NCBI GenBank assembly: GCA_934660915.1
Contig: CAKUIF010000007.1
Span: forward strand, 1 to 64,000
DNA: 64,000 nucleotides
DNA from: an uncultured Olsenella sp.
Lineage (GTDB): Bacteria > Actinomycetota > Coriobacteriia > Coriobacteriales > Atopobiaceae
Direction: 5' to 3'
Positions 44,740 to 55,473 of the stretch are shown here, one piece after another. The translations under genes were made by a program, and so were the position numbers. The notes beneath the pieces were generated by a model, which saw nothing but the letters and a program-made list of their open reading frames with translations, did no database searches and had not been told where the DNA came from. Positions within the stretch are counted from its first letter, which is position 1. The number at the start of each line of letters is the position of its first letter.

Positions 44740-45128
44740 CCCCACCTGCTTTTTCAGCCTGTCTGATTTGGCAGCTTTTTCAGCCTGTCTGATTTGGCAG
44801 TCATTTTTGCCTGGCTGGAACGGCGGGCGGGGCGGCGGGCTGGGACGCCGGGGCTTCTTTCCAGCGTTGAGCTGCGAAGAAAACCCAGGCTCCAGCCCCG
44901 CGGCGCTCAAGAACCGCAGGCTCCAGCCCTGTCGCGCTCAGAAAGCCCAAGTCCCAGCCCATTTTTGCTAAGAAGCCCGCGGTTCCAGCCGATTCTCAAA
45001 GCTGGAACCGCGGGTTTCTTCGCGTGCGGGAGCACTCAGCCGGCCGCCTGCCGTTGCCGTCGCCGTCCCCGCGCGATTTCGCGCTACGATGTTGAGGTTA
45101 ACGAATCTACGCGACCCAGGAGGCCGCC
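44740..45128. other. 389-bp repeat-rich intergenic region after clpB
   Basis: It holds a family A repeat (44750-44822) with two tandem TTCAGCCTGTCTGATTTGGC words, then a low-complexity stretch (about 44885-44965) with several imperfect GGCTCCAGCCC / CAAGTCCCAGCCC words, and a strong bidirectional hairpin at 44970-45020. No gene seen. Confidence 0.75.
44970..45020. terminator. 20-bp bidirectional terminator-like hairpin
   Basis: 44970-44989 pairs with 45001-45020 with one mismatch (core CCCGCGGTTCCAGC). TTTCTTCG ends the plus side, and AGAAGC on the other side gives T/C-rich RNA on the minus strand. Confidence 0.75.
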
Positions 45129-46769
45129 ATGGATACCCAAGACCCCAACAAGACGCAGCTCATGGGCGGAATGCCCGCGCCCGCGCCCCGTTCCGCCGCC
45201 ATGACCTCGCGCCTGCGCGACCTGCCCACGACCGAGCTCCCGCCCCGCGCCGCCCAGACGACCATGCTTCCCGACTCGGCACCCACCACCGTCTCGCCGG
45301 CCCCTGCCGCCGCGCCCGCGCCCGACGGCATCGATGCCCTCGGCGACCCGTACATCTCGCCCGTCGATCTCGGCAACCTCACGACCGCGCGCCGGCCCGT
45401 CGACCTCGAGTCCCCGGTAAAGAGCACAAAAAAGAAGGGCCTGCCCATCTGGGGCGTGGTCCTCGCCATCGTGCTCGCCCTGGTCGCGATGGGCGCCGGC
45501 GCCTGGTACACCTACGAGCACGAGTACTGGGGCGGACACACCGTGCCGCTCGTCATCGGGCTCGACCAGCAGACGGCGACCGAGCGCCTCGAGGCCGCCG
45601 GGTTCAAGGTCACGGTGGTCGAGTCGGCCGCCGACGACGGCATCGGCACCGTTCTTGAGTGCGACCCCGAGCCGGGCAAGCGCGCCGAGACCAAGGGCGG
45701 CGCAACCATCACCGTCGCGGTCGCGCGCACGATTCCGCAGGTCACGGGCCAGCCGATGGAGGACGCCCAGCAGGCGCTCCTGGCTGCCGGCGCCGTGAAC
45801 ATCCACATCCAGCCCGTCAACTCCGACGCCGAGGCCGGCACCGTGGTCTCCGTCGAGCCTGCCGAGGGCACCGAGTTCAAGTCGACCGACGAGATCACCC
45901 TCTCGGTCGCCACTCCGTACGTGGTGCCCTCCGTCGTGGGAAAGAACGTCGACGAGGCCAAGGCCGCCGTCGAGAAGGCCGGCCTCACGGCCCACGTTAA
46001 CTTCGTCAAGTCCGAAAAGCCCCACAACGAGGTCATCGAGACCAGCCCCGAGGCCGGCACCCAGGCCTCCGAGGGCGACACCGTGGAGCTCCAGGTCTCG
46101 AGCCCGTACCCAGACGCCGTCGAGGCCCTGGCGCAGTACTTCTCGTGCACATCGAGCGAGGTCGCGAAGTACATGGAGGACGAGAAGTACACCCTCACCT
46201 ACGGCTCTACCTTCTCGAACGGAGACGCGCACGCGGTGTACACCGGCCAGAACGGCAACATGATCACCTTCACCGCCAACCCCGAAGTCGGCTCCTACGC
46301 GGGAAATAAATCCGATGACGTTCTGGCGGCGGGCGCCCCCATCAGCGGCGTGCGCTACGTCTTTGCCTCGGGCGCGGCCCCGCAGGGCGCGCTCTCCGAG
46401 ACAGGCGACGGCGTCCGAGCCGTCATGTACGCGTGCGGCTTCACGGGCCTCAAGGAGACTTGCACGGCCTCTGATCTCGAGGGCCTTGGCATTGCCGCGG
46501 AGGGCCGCCACTTCATCTGCGCGTTCGGCGAGGATTGGCAGAGCTCGTGGGCCGTCCTCATCGGAGGCCCCGAGGGCCAGACCAACGTCGTGGCCATGGC
46601 GTTCCTCAAGAGCCGGTATTCCGGGGCGGTGGACCTCTCGCAGTTCGGCAACAGCCCCGCCAAGTTCATCGCGTATGCGAACCTGTACGACGCATCCGTC
46701 GTCTCTCAGAAAGGGGAGGGTGTCAGTGCCGCAGAAGTCTCTGCAGACAACTTCAGGAGCGGGCAATAA
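45129..46769 (+). CDS. Membrane-anchored PASTA-domain protein without kinase
   Basis: 546 residues. A Pro/Ala-rich cytoplasmic part (1-100), one membrane helix (about 108-128), then three PASTA repeats outside (about 138-330, e.g. VPSVVGKNVDEAKAAVEKAG), and a further 200-residue extracellular domain of unknown type. PASTA domains bind peptidoglycan stems or lipid II and usually end Ser/Thr kinases, but no kinase domain is present here. TQLMGGMP near the start could be an FHA-recognised phosphothreonine site. A cell-wall sensing or scaffold role is inferred. Confidence 0.85.
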   Translation: MDTQDPNKTQLMGGMPAPAPRSAAMTSRLRDLPTTELPPRAAQTTMLPDSAPTTVSPAPAAAPAPDGIDALGDPYISPVDLGNLTTARRPVDLESPVKSTKKKGLPIWGVVLAIVLALVAMGAGAWYTYEHEYWGGHTVPLVIGLDQQTATERLEAAGFKVTVVESAADDGIGTVLECDPEPGKRAETKGGATITVAVARTIPQVTGQPMEDAQQALLAAGAVNIHIQPVNSDAEAGTVVSVEPAEGTEFKSTDEITLSVATPYVVPSVVGKNVDEAKAAVEKAGLTAHVNFVKSEKPHNEVIETSPEAGTQASEGDTVELQVSSPYPDAVEALAQYFSCTSSEVAKYMEDEKYTLTYGSTFSNGDAHAVYTGQNGNMITFTANPEVGSYAGNKSDDVLAAGAPISGVRYVFASGAAPQGALSETGDGVRAVMYACGFTGLKETCTASDLEGLGIAAEGRHFICAFGEDWQSSWAVLIGGPEGQTNVVAMAFLKSRYSGAVDLSQFGNSPAKFIAYANLYDASVVSQKGEGVSAAEVSADNFRSGQ

Positions 46770-46911
46770 GGACGCTGCCGCCGCGCGTGCCGCCGAGGAG
46801 GAGCGCCGCGAGTTCATCCGCGCCGAGAACGAGGACGACGACGGCTACGACCCGTATTCCGACCGTCGTCCCGTGAGCGAGCCGCTCTTCGAGCGCGATC
46901 CTTGGGCCTAG
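46726..46911 (+). CDS. Small highly charged protein overlapping the PASTA gene
   Basis: 61 residues, starting with GTG after a very good site (GGGGAGGG) and overlapping the PASTA gene by 44 nt in another frame. The protein is acidic and arginine-rich (EEERREFIRAENEDDDGYDP) and has no hydrophobic segment. The strong site and the coding composition beyond the overlap support it. Function unknown; co-expression with the PASTA protein is likely. Confidence 0.6.
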   Translation: MPQKSLQTTSGAGNKDAAAARAAEEERREFIRAENEDDDGYDPYSDRRPVSEPLFERDPWA

Positions 46912-46923
46912 CACGGCGCCAGG

Positions 46924-47385
46924 TTAATGGCTGATGCCGGCCGCGCCCCAGTTCGTCTGCATGTACTGCCACATGAAGTAGACCGCCACGGCAAGGATGG
47001 CAATCACGAGCACAAGGACGAGGAACGTCTTTATGTTGGAGCTCCGCTCGCGCTTGACGAAGATGTCGCGCCTGCCCTTGGGAATCTCGAGGTACTGACC
47101 GTAGTGGAGGTCGCGGCGGAGCTTCTCGGCGTCGGAGCGCGACCTGCGGTATGAGTTCGCGCCCACGAGCGAGCCGCGGTTGGTGTAGCCGGAGTCGTGC
47201 GCTATCGACGCGGGCGCTTCTTTGCCGGAGTCGTCGAAGTCGCTCACCGTGCCCACGCTGCGGTGGGCCGGGCGCTGGCGGACGTACGCGGGGTGCTCGG
47301 GCGCCTGGTGCCTAGGCATGTCCGGCATCGGCTCGTCGTCTACCTGCGGAATCTTTGCGCCGTCGTACTCGTTTGCATCGCCCAT
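46924..47385 (-). CDS. C-terminally anchored membrane protein, unknown
   Basis: 153 residues. A long charged, probably disordered cytoplasmic part (1-115) with KGRRDIFVKRER just before a single C-terminal membrane helix (about 119-140). No family recognised. It is convergent with the PASTA/small-protein genes, 12 nt apart. Confidence 0.65.
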   Translation of the reverse strand: MGDANEYDGAKIPQVDDEPMPDMPRHQAPEHPAYVRQRPAHRSVGTVSDFDDSGKEAPASIAHDSGYTNRGSLVGANSYRRSRSDAEKLRRDLHYGQYLEIPKGRRDIFVKRERSSNIKTFLVLVLVIAILAVAVYFMWQYMQTNWGAAGISH

Positions 47386-47481
47386 GGATAAGATCTCCGG
47401 AGTCGTCTGACCAACAGTGCGTCCATTTTAGCGCAGGCTTCGCGCGGCTGCCGGGCGAGGCGATTCCACACAAGGCCAAAC

Positions 47482-47573
47482 CTAAGTCGAGCACACTTAG
47501 ATATGATGAGTATATGTCGCTAAGAAAACTTACGATTTAGGGTTTAGAAGCCGTGCCAAGGGGCATAAGTAAC
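47482..47573 (+). promoter_or_regulatory. HAIR-like operator and leader upstream of hsp20
   Basis: CTAAGT (47482-47487), 7 nt, ACTTAG (47495-47500) is a perfect inverted repeat, the best copy of the three. TATATG lies at 47511 and the leader motif AGGGGCATAAGTAAC at 47559-47573. Confidence 0.82.
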
Positions 47574-47632
47574 TACGTAACGAGGGGCGCCGAAACACCA
47601 GGGCGCCCAAGGTAAGCAAAGGAGTGGTTACT

Positions 47633-48061
47633 ATGTCTAGCATGGTTCCTTACGATCGTCTCGCCCGTGGTCTTCGCACTTGGCCGTTCGAGAGCTTCGA
47701 CGACTTCTTTGGCGCGCCGCTCGCCCAGCTTTCCAACGATGGGTCCTTCAAGATGGACGTCGAGGATGCCGGCGATAAGTATGTCGTCTCCGCCGAGCTC
47801 CCGGGCGTGAAGCGCGAGGAGATCGACGTCGAGCTCAACGAGGGCCGTCTGTCCATCAGCGTGGACAAGAAGGAATCCGACGAGCAGAAGAGCAAGAACT
47901 TCCTGTACAAGGAGACCGGCGAGTGGAGCGCCACGCGCGGCGTCTACCTCAAGGATGCTGCGACCGCGGGCCTGTCCGCCAAGTTCGAGGGCGGCGTCCT
48001 GACCGTCAACGTCCCCAAGCAGGACGAGAAGGCCAACGTCACCAAGATCTCCATCGACTAG
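47633..48061 (+). CDS. Small heat-shock protein, Hsp20 family
   Basis: 142 residues. The alpha-crystallin domain (about 38-140) includes VSAELPGVKREEIDVELNEG, and near the end GGVLTVNVPK, the conserved C-terminal part of the fold. It holds unfolding proteins for DnaK/ClpB. The ATG follows AAAGGAG; an upstream ATG at 47624 is possible. It is controlled by an HspR-type operator. Confidence 0.95.
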   Translation: MSSMVPYDRLARGLRTWPFESFDDFFGAPLAQLSNDGSFKMDVEDAGDKYVVSAELPGVKREEIDVELNEGRLSISVDKKESDEQKSKNFLYKETGEWSATRGVYLKDAATAGLSAKFEGGVLTVNVPKQDEKANVTKISID

Positions 48062-48111
48062 CTTTCGCGGATTTCGGAACTCCTGCGGCGCAAGGCTAGG
48101 CTAAGCCAGAA

Positions 48112-48160
48112 AGCCCGCCCGACCTGGTGTTATTCTTGCCAGGCCGGGCGGGCTGCTTTT
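48112..48160. terminator. Terminator between convergent hsp20 and walJ-like genes
   Basis: A 16-bp stem, 48112-48127 (AGCCCGCCCGACCTGG) with 48139-48154, one wobble. GCTTTT follows on the plus strand. Confidence 0.85.
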
Positions 48161-48188
48161 GTGTCGCGCTTCTTTGCAAAGAAGGGCG

Positions 48189-48995
48189 CTACCAGATGGT
48201 CGCGGGCCAGTCCTGCGACGCCGCGCAGATGGAAAGAAGCCCGTCGGGCGTGCGCGCCTCGCTCCACGCGTCGCCTGCGGCCTCGGCGCCCACCGCCGCG
48301 GCGAGCGTCCGCACGCACACGCTCGGGCGGTTGTTCTCCTGTGAGAGGTGCATGGCCACGACGGTCTCGGTATCCTCGTCCACGAGGTCGCGCAGCGCCT
48401 CGGCTGCCTGGGCGTTCGAGAGGTGCCCGTGGTCGCCGCCCACGCGCGACTTGAGGAAGGCGGGGTAGGGGCCCGTGGCGAGCATGCGCTCGTCGTGGTT
48501 GGACTCGAGCGCGAGGATGCGCACGCCAAAGAGCGCGTCTGCGGCCTCGGGCGTGAGCACGCCGGTGTCGGTGCAGTACCCCAGCGCGTCGTCGTCGGTC
48601 TCGAAGCGGAAGCACATCGGGTCGCAGACGTCGTGGCTCGTGGGAAAGAGCCGCACGTGCATGCCGGCAAGGTCGAGCTCGTCTGCGTGCCCGACGATGG
48701 AGAAGGGCAGGTCGCAGAGGTCTTTGCGGGCCCCGACCGTGCCTGCCGTCGCGAACATCGGGCCGTCGAAGTGCTTGGCAAAAACGGGCAGTCCGCGGGT
48801 ATGGTCGCCGTGCTCGTGGGTTAGAAGCACCGCCCGCACGCGGCCAAGGTCGAGCCCGAGCTCGCGGCTGCGGGCGATGAGCGACTTGCGGGTGATCCCG
48901 CAGTCCACGAGCACGAAGCCGTCGGGTCCCTCTACCAGCGCGGCGTTGCCTTTGGAGCCGCTCGCGAGCACATGCAGGTGAATCTGCGGGTACAT
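48189..48995 (-). CDS. MBL-fold hydrolase, WalJ/YycJ-like
   Basis: 268 residues. Metallo-beta-lactamase fold with THEHGDH near residue 60 and later metal ligands (SHD near 120, HLSQENN near 218), and an N-terminus LASGSKGNA typical of the YycJ/WalJ branch. In Firmicutes this protein is encoded with the WalKR system and is an exonuclease-like enzyme linked to DNA repair. Here it stands alone, divergent from tilS. ATG at 48995 chosen; TTG at 48998 also in frame. Confidence 0.86.
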   Translation of the reverse strand: MYPQIHLHVLASGSKGNAALVEGPDGFVLVDCGITRKSLIARSRELGLDLGRVRAVLLTHEHGDHTRGLPVFAKHFDGPMFATAGTVGARKDLCDLPFSIVGHADELDLAGMHVRLFPTSHDVCDPMCFRFETDDDALGYCTDTGVLTPEAADALFGVRILALESNHDERMLATGPYPAFLKSRVGGDHGHLSNAQAAEALRDLVDEDTETVVAMHLSQENNRPSVCVRTLAAAVGAEAAGDAWSEARTPDGLLSICAASQDWPATIW

Positions 48996-49055
48996 CAAGT
49001 TCCTCTCGTAACGCTAAACTGCCAATGGACACAATACACGTCGGGGGAGACAACA

Positions 49056-50591
49056 ATGCCGAGCGTCTCGCGCAGATACGCAACGCCACTGCAAAGGTTC
49101 GAACGTCCGAGCGGCCAGGCGGACGCCGAGCTTGCCGCGCCGGTGGTGCTCATGGTGTCGGGCGGCGCGGACTCGACGGCGCTGCTCGTGCTCGCCGCGA
49201 CCTCTACGCTCGACATCGACGACGGACGGGGAGAGGCGCGCATCGCGCGCGAGCGCCTGCACGTTCTCCATGTGAATCACCAGCTCAGGGGCTTGGACGC
49301 CGAGGAGGATGAGGAGGCCGTCCGCCAGCTGTCTGCGCGCTACGGGATTCCGTGCGACGTGCGCCGCGTCGATGTGGCCGAGCTCGCGGCCGCAGGCGAC
49401 GGAAACGTCGAGAACGCCGGTCGCCTCGCCCGCTACGCCGCCGCCGTCGAGCTGGCCAACGAGCTGTGCGCCGAGGTCGGCTGCCCCCGCTCGGCGGCGC
49501 GGATCCTGACCGCGCACACCGCCGACGACCGCGCCGAGACCTTCTTTATGAACGCGATCCGCGGGACGGGCGCCGCCGGGCTCTCGTCGATCCCGCGCCG
49601 GCGCAACCGGATCGTGCGCCCGCTGCTCGACAGGACCCACGACGAGCTCTGCGAGCTGCTGCGCATGCGCGGCATCGTCTGGCGCGAGGACGCGACCAAC
49701 GCCGACACCCGCTACCTGCGCGCGTTCGTGCGCCACGAGGTCCTGCCCATCGCAAAGAAGCGCAACCCGCGCCTGGCCGCGAGCCTTGCCACCACCTGTG
49801 ACATCCTCTCGGACGAGGACGCCTACCTCACGTCGGTGGCCGCCCGCGCCCTGCGCGACCTCACGCGCCGCGCCGACCCTGGCCTCATGGCGCTCGACGC
49901 CGCGCGACTCGCCGCGACCGAGGCGGCCATCGCGCGCCGCGTCGTGCGCGCGGCGATCCTCGAGGTGTGCCCAGAGGCGCGGCTCGAGGCGCGCCACATA
50001 GCCTCTGTGCTGCGGATTGTTGCTGCGCAGGAGGGCTCTGCCACCATCCCCATGGGCGTCGACGCCCGCGTGGGCTATGGGCTGCTCGTGCTCCGCGGCC
50101 GCGCGGCGGCGAGCGAGGCGTGCGCCGCCTGGCTCGAGGTCCCCGGGACGGACGAAGGCCCGGGCGCCGTGGGCGAGCTGGAGCTTCCCGGCGGACGCGT
50201 GCTCCGCGCGCGCCTGCTTCCCGCGCCCGAGGCGACGGACCTTCCCGCCCTCGCCCGGGCCCACGGCCTGGAGTGGGACGGCGAGTCGGTGCTCCTCGAC
50301 GCCGCGGCCGCCGGCATCGACGCCACCGCAGGCGGCCGGCTCTGGGTCGACGGCCCGCGCCCCGGCGACGTGCTCTGCCCGCTCGGCATGCACGGCCAGT
50401 CGAAAAAGCTGTCCGACCTGCTCAACTCCGCGCGCGTTCCCGCAGCCGAGAAGCCCTCCGTGCCCGTGGTCCGCACGGCCCCCGCGGGAGCGGTGGTCTG
50501 GGTCGCGGGAGTCCGGGCCGACGAGCGTTGCCGTGTGGTGCCCGCGACGCGGATCCTGCTCGAGCTGACGCTCGCGAGCCGCGCCGAATAG
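49056..50591 (+). CDS. tilS: tRNA(Ile)-lysidine synthetase
   Basis: 511 residues. N-terminal PP-loop SGGADSTAL near 35-43, HVNHQLRG near 72, and HTADDRAETFFMNAIRGTG near 150 are strong TilS signatures. The C-terminal half contains the tRNA-binding TilS_C region with VDGPRPGDVLCPLGMHGQSK. It modifies C34 of the tRNA reading AUA codons. The ATG at 49056 follows GGGGGAGA; an in-frame ATG at 48972 overlaps the divergent gene. It is followed by hpt and ftsH, a widely conserved order. Confidence 0.95.
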   Translation: MPSVSRRYATPLQRFERPSGQADAELAAPVVLMVSGGADSTALLVLAATSTLDIDDGRGEARIARERLHVLHVNHQLRGLDAEEDEEAVRQLSARYGIPCDVRRVDVAELAAAGDGNVENAGRLARYAAAVELANELCAEVGCPRSAARILTAHTADDRAETFFMNAIRGTGAAGLSSIPRRRNRIVRPLLDRTHDELCELLRMRGIVWREDATNADTRYLRAFVRHEVLPIAKKRNPRLAASLATTCDILSDEDAYLTSVAARALRDLTRRADPGLMALDAARLAATEAAIARRVVRAAILEVCPEARLEARHIASVLRIVAAQEGSATIPMGVDARVGYGLLVLRGRAAASEACAAWLEVPGTDEGPGAVGELELPGGRVLRARLLPAPEATDLPALARAHGLEWDGESVLLDAAAAGIDATAGGRLWVDGPRPGDVLCPLGMHGQSKKLSDLLNSARVPAAEKPSVPVVRTAPAGAVVWVAGVRADERCRVVPATRILLELTLASRAE

Positions 50592-50772
50592 CCCTTCTTT
50601 GCACCAAAAGCCCGCGCGACGCGCTCGCGCAGCCGCTCGCCTGTCGGTTGCGATAAAAGCATGCTCGTATCCTCGGCCGGCGCGCCCACGGTGTATCCTT
50701 ATGACCTGTATCGGCAGGCGCCGCGAGAAGCGCCGCGCCGCCCACGCGCACAATCCCAGGAAGGGGACGCTC

Positions 50773-51321
50773 ATGGAGGCACTGCACCCGGACGTTTCGG
50801 AAGTCGTGCTCAGCGAAGAGGACATCAAGGACATCGTCGCCCGCATGGGCGCCGAGATCACCGAGGACTATAAGGACAAGAACCCGCTGATCGTGGCGGT
50901 GCTCAAGGGCGCGGTCGTCTTTACCGCCGACATCATGCGCGCCATCGACTGCCCGATCGCCATCGACTTCATGGCCGTCTCGAGCTACGGCGACGGCGCA
51001 AAGAGCTCCGGCGTCGTCCGCATCGTCAAGGACCTCGACACAAAGATCGAGGGCCGCGACGTGCTCATCGTTGAGGATATTCTCGATTCCGGCCTCACGC
51101 TCTCCTACTTGATCCGCATGCTCGAGGCCCGCGGCGCCAAGTCCGTTCACGTCGCCGCCTTCCTGGTCAAGGACGTCGAGGGCAAGAAGCCCGCGGTGCA
51201 CCCGCAGTACGTCGGCTCCCACGTGCCCGACGAGTTCATCGTCGGCTATGGCCTCGATTTCGCCGAGCGCTACCGCAACCTGCCCTACATCGGCATCCTC
51301 AAGCCTGAGGTCTACAGCTGA
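50773..51321 (+). CDS. hpt: Hypoxanthine phosphoribosyltransferase
   Basis: 182 residues. The PRPP-binding motif VLIVEDILDSGLTL near residue 97 is diagnostic, and VAVLKGAVVFTADI near 42 and GYGLDFAERYRNLPYIG near 159 are family blocks. It salvages hypoxanthine and guanine to IMP and GMP. GGAAGGGGA precedes the ATG. Its place between tilS and ftsH is conserved in many bacteria. Confidence 0.96.
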   Translation: MEALHPDVSEVVLSEEDIKDIVARMGAEITEDYKDKNPLIVAVLKGAVVFTADIMRAIDCPIAIDFMAVSSYGDGAKSSGVVRIVKDLDTKIEGRDVLIVEDILDSGLTLSYLIRMLEARGAKSVHVAAFLVKDVEGKKPAVHPQYVGSHVPDEFIVGYGLDFAERYRNLPYIGILKPEVYS

Positions 51322-51341
51322 TCTAGCAGTCCAAGCACCGC

Positions 51342-51414
51342 CTGCCGTTTCAGCCCGTCTGGCTTGGCGAGTGACGACTCGCCGGGCCCGATGGGCTGAA
51401 CTGCAAAGAAGGGC
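51342..51414. repeat. Palindromic repeat family A, diverged copy
   Basis: Words TTTCAGCCCGTCTGGCTTGG and CTCGCCGGGCCCGATGGGCT form an imperfect hairpin between hpt and ftsH. Less similar than the other copies. Confidence 0.55.
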
Positions 51415-51460
51415 CGGTGCCGCGCCCTAGTTTTACCTGAACACAGCAAGGAGCTCACTT

Positions 51461-53377
<1,917 letters not shown>

Positions 53378-53392
53378 AATTTGCAAAGAGGG

Positions 53393-53447
53393 ACGGGGTT
53401 CTGTGTCACACTTTCCCGTAAATGTGACGCAGGGCCCCGTTTTTTTG
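53393..53447 (+). terminator. Terminator after ftsH built from a GTCACA/GGGGC-type palindrome
   Basis: 53393-53410 (ACGGGGTTCTGTGTCACA) pairs with 53423-53440 with three mismatches. Seven T follow. The GTCACA-CGGGG wording is that of widespread palindromic repeats, so a repeat may have been recruited as a terminator. Confidence 0.82.
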
Positions 53448-53470
53448 TTAGGCCCCCGAAGGGAGCACGA

Positions 53471-54652
53471 ATGAGCATCAACGAGAAGAGCTACGCCTAC
53501 GGTGCGCAGAAGTCGTCCATCCGCGAGATCGCCGCCTACGGCGCCGCCCGCAAGGCCCAGATCGGCGCCGAGAACGTCTACGACTTCAGCATCGGCAACC
53601 CGTCCATCCCCGCGCCCGACGCCGTGCGCGCCTCTATCGAGCGCTCGCTCACGCTGCCGCCGACGCAGCTCCACGGCTACACCCCGGCGCCCGGCCTGCC
53701 CGCCGCCCGCGAGGCGGTGGCCGCGAGCCTGAACCGCCGCTTCGGCACCGACTACGCGGCCGGCGACGTCTACCTGACCTGCGGAGCCGCGGCGTCGCTG
53801 TCCATCACCTTCCACGCGACGGTGAACGCCGGCGACGAGGTCATCGTGATCGCGCCGTACTTCCCCGAGTACCGTGTGTGGATCGAGACCGCCGGCGCGA
53901 CCTGCGTCGAGGTCATGGCCGATGCCAATACTTTCCAGATTGACGTCGACGCCGTTGCCGCCGCCATCACCGAGCGCACGAAGGCCGTCGTCATCAACTC
54001 GCCGAACAACCCGGTCGGCTCCGTCTACGCCGAGCAGAACCTCCGCGACCTCGCTTCCGCGCTTACCGCGGCCGAGGAGCGCCTGGGCACGCAGATCTAC
54101 CTCGTGGCCGACGAGCCCTACCGCGAGATCACCTACGGCGCCGAGGTGCCTTGGGTGCCTGCCATCTACGACCGCACCGTCGTCTGCTACTCCTACTCCA
54201 AGAGCCTCAGCCTGCCGGGCGAGCGCATCGGCTGGGTGCTCGTGCCCAACACGAACCCTGAGCACGACGAGCTTGTGCTCGCGGTCGCCGGCGCAGGCCG
54301 CAAGCTGGGCTTCGTTTGCGCCCCTGCCATTTTCCAGCGCGTGGTGATCGACTGCATCGACGAGCCCTCCGACGTGGAGGCCTACGCCGAGAACCGCCGC
54401 GCCCTCACCGAGGGGCTCTCTGCGCTCGGCTACGAGTTCATCGAGCCGCAGGGCGCGTTCTACCTGTGGGTCAAGGCGCTCGAGCCCGATGCCAACGCGT
54501 TCTTCGAGCGCGCGAAGTCGTTCGAGCTGCTGCCTGTGCCGTCCGACTCCTTCGGCTGCACGGGCTGGGTCCGCGTCGGCTACTGTGTCGCGCACGAGAC
54601 CATCGTCAACTCGATGCCGGCCTGGAAGAAGCTCGCCGAGTCGTACAAGTAG
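53471..54652 (+). CDS. Pyridoxal-phosphate aminotransferase, class I/II
   Basis: 393 residues. Fold-type I aminotransferase with NSPNNPVGSVY near residue 178, VADEPYREITYG near 215 and the PLP lysine in SYSKSLSLPGERIGW near 243. It resembles aspartate/aromatic aminotransferases. The amino acid substrate is not determined. The start at MSINEKSY follows GGGAGCACGA. An extended frame from 53381 is not needed. Confidence 0.92.
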   Translation: MSINEKSYAYGAQKSSIREIAAYGAARKAQIGAENVYDFSIGNPSIPAPDAVRASIERSLTLPPTQLHGYTPAPGLPAAREAVAASLNRRFGTDYAAGDVYLTCGAAASLSITFHATVNAGDEVIVIAPYFPEYRVWIETAGATCVEVMADANTFQIDVDAVAAAITERTKAVVINSPNNPVGSVYAEQNLRDLASALTAAEERLGTQIYLVADEPYREITYGAEVPWVPAIYDRTVVCYSYSKSLSLPGERIGWVLVPNTNPEHDELVLAVAGAGRKLGFVCAPAIFQRVVIDCIDEPSDVEAYAENRRALTEGLSALGYEFIEPQGAFYLWVKALEPDANAFFERAKSFELLPVPSDSFGCTGWVRVGYCVAHETIVNSMPAWKKLAESYK

Positions 54653-54658
54653 GCGCTC

Positions 54659-54838
54659 ACCTGCCAAATCAGCCTGTCTGATTTGGCAGCTTTTTCAGCC
54701 TGTCTGATTTGGCAGTCATTTTTGCCTGGCTGAATCGGCAAGAAGGACGCCCGCCGGAGCGGCCTGCCGTCTCAGCCCGTCTGAAGTGGCGAGTGTCCTT
54801 CTTGCCAAATCAGACAGGCTGAGACGGCAGGCCTCCTA
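54659..54838. repeat. Palindromic repeat family A, left copy beside the toxin-antitoxin pair
   Basis: It begins with the hairpin CTGCCAAATCAG/CTGATTTGGCAG, repeats TTCAGCCTGTCTGATTTGGC, and ends with a second imperfect hairpin containing CCTTCTTGCCAAATCAGACA. Its first 80 nt are inverted at 55490-55568. Confidence 0.85.
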
Positions 54839-54902
54839 CGGCTAGATAGATACCACGATAATGGTATTATTTCGCCAAATTAGATACGGCAAGGGAGGTC
54901 CT

Positions 54903-55178
54903 GTGGCGCCGGTGATATGCGTTCCCACCAAAGAGCTTAAGAACACCCAGAGCTTCACGGCGACTGTCCAGGAGGCAGAAGGTCCGGTTATCGTGACAAA
55001 GAACGGCAAGGAGGCGTTCGTCTCGATGTCGCTCGATTGCTACGAATCCATGGTGCGCGAGGGCGCCCGGGCGCGCCTCTATGAATCCATCGATCGGGCG
55101 GAGGCGGATATCGCCGCTGGCAGATTGATCGATGCCCGTGGAAAGAGCTCCGAGCTCCGGGCCCGGTATGGGCTATAG
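54903..55178 (+). CDS. Type II antitoxin, Phd/YefM-like
   Basis: 91 residues, starting with GTG after AAGGGAGGTCCT. The core (PTKELKNTQSFTATVQEAEG, then PVIVTKNGKEAFVSMS) is the Phd/YefM DNA-binding fold: an N-terminal helix-strand unit that binds the operator, and a C-terminal helix that wraps the toxin. It overlaps the toxin gene by 11 nt, the usual arrangement, and would repress its own promoter. Confidence 0.88.
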   Translation: MAPVICVPTKELKNTQSFTATVQEAEGPVIVTKNGKEAFVSMSLDCYESMVREGARARLYESIDRAEADIAAGRLIDARGKSSELRARYGL

Positions 55179-55473
55179 CGTTCGACTTGCCGACGAGGCG
55201 TCGCACGATCTTGACGGCATCGTCGCGTATCTCTGCGAGGTCCTCGCGGCCCCGGCGGCGGCTACCGAGTTGCTGGACGCTTACGACGCCTTCGTCGACG
55301 TTTTCGAAGAGTACCCCGAGGCCTACGAAAAGTGCGCCGACTCGCATCTTGCCCAGCTCGGCTATCGGAAGGCCTCGCTAAAGGGGTATATCGCGCTATA
55401 CCGTACGGAGAAGAACGGGGTCGTCGTCTCTCGCGTCTTCCATCAATCCCAGGACTACGCGCGACTTGTATAG
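55168..55473 (+). CDS. Type II toxin, ParE/RelE superfamily
   Basis: 101 residues. The pattern fits a ParE/RelE plasmid-stabilisation toxin: N-terminal strand YSVRLADEASHDLDGIVAYL, a helix region, and C-terminal strands YRKASLKGYIALYRTEKNGV and VSRVFHQSQDYARLV. A RelE-type target (mRNA) or ParE-type target (gyrase) cannot be decided. It overlaps the antitoxin by 11 nt. The pair lies between two inverted family A repeats. Confidence 0.86.
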   Translation: MGYSVRLADEASHDLDGIVAYLCEVLAAPAAATELLDAYDAFVDVFEEYPEAYEKCADSHLAQLGYRKASLKGYIALYRTEKNGVVVSRVFHQSQDYARLV

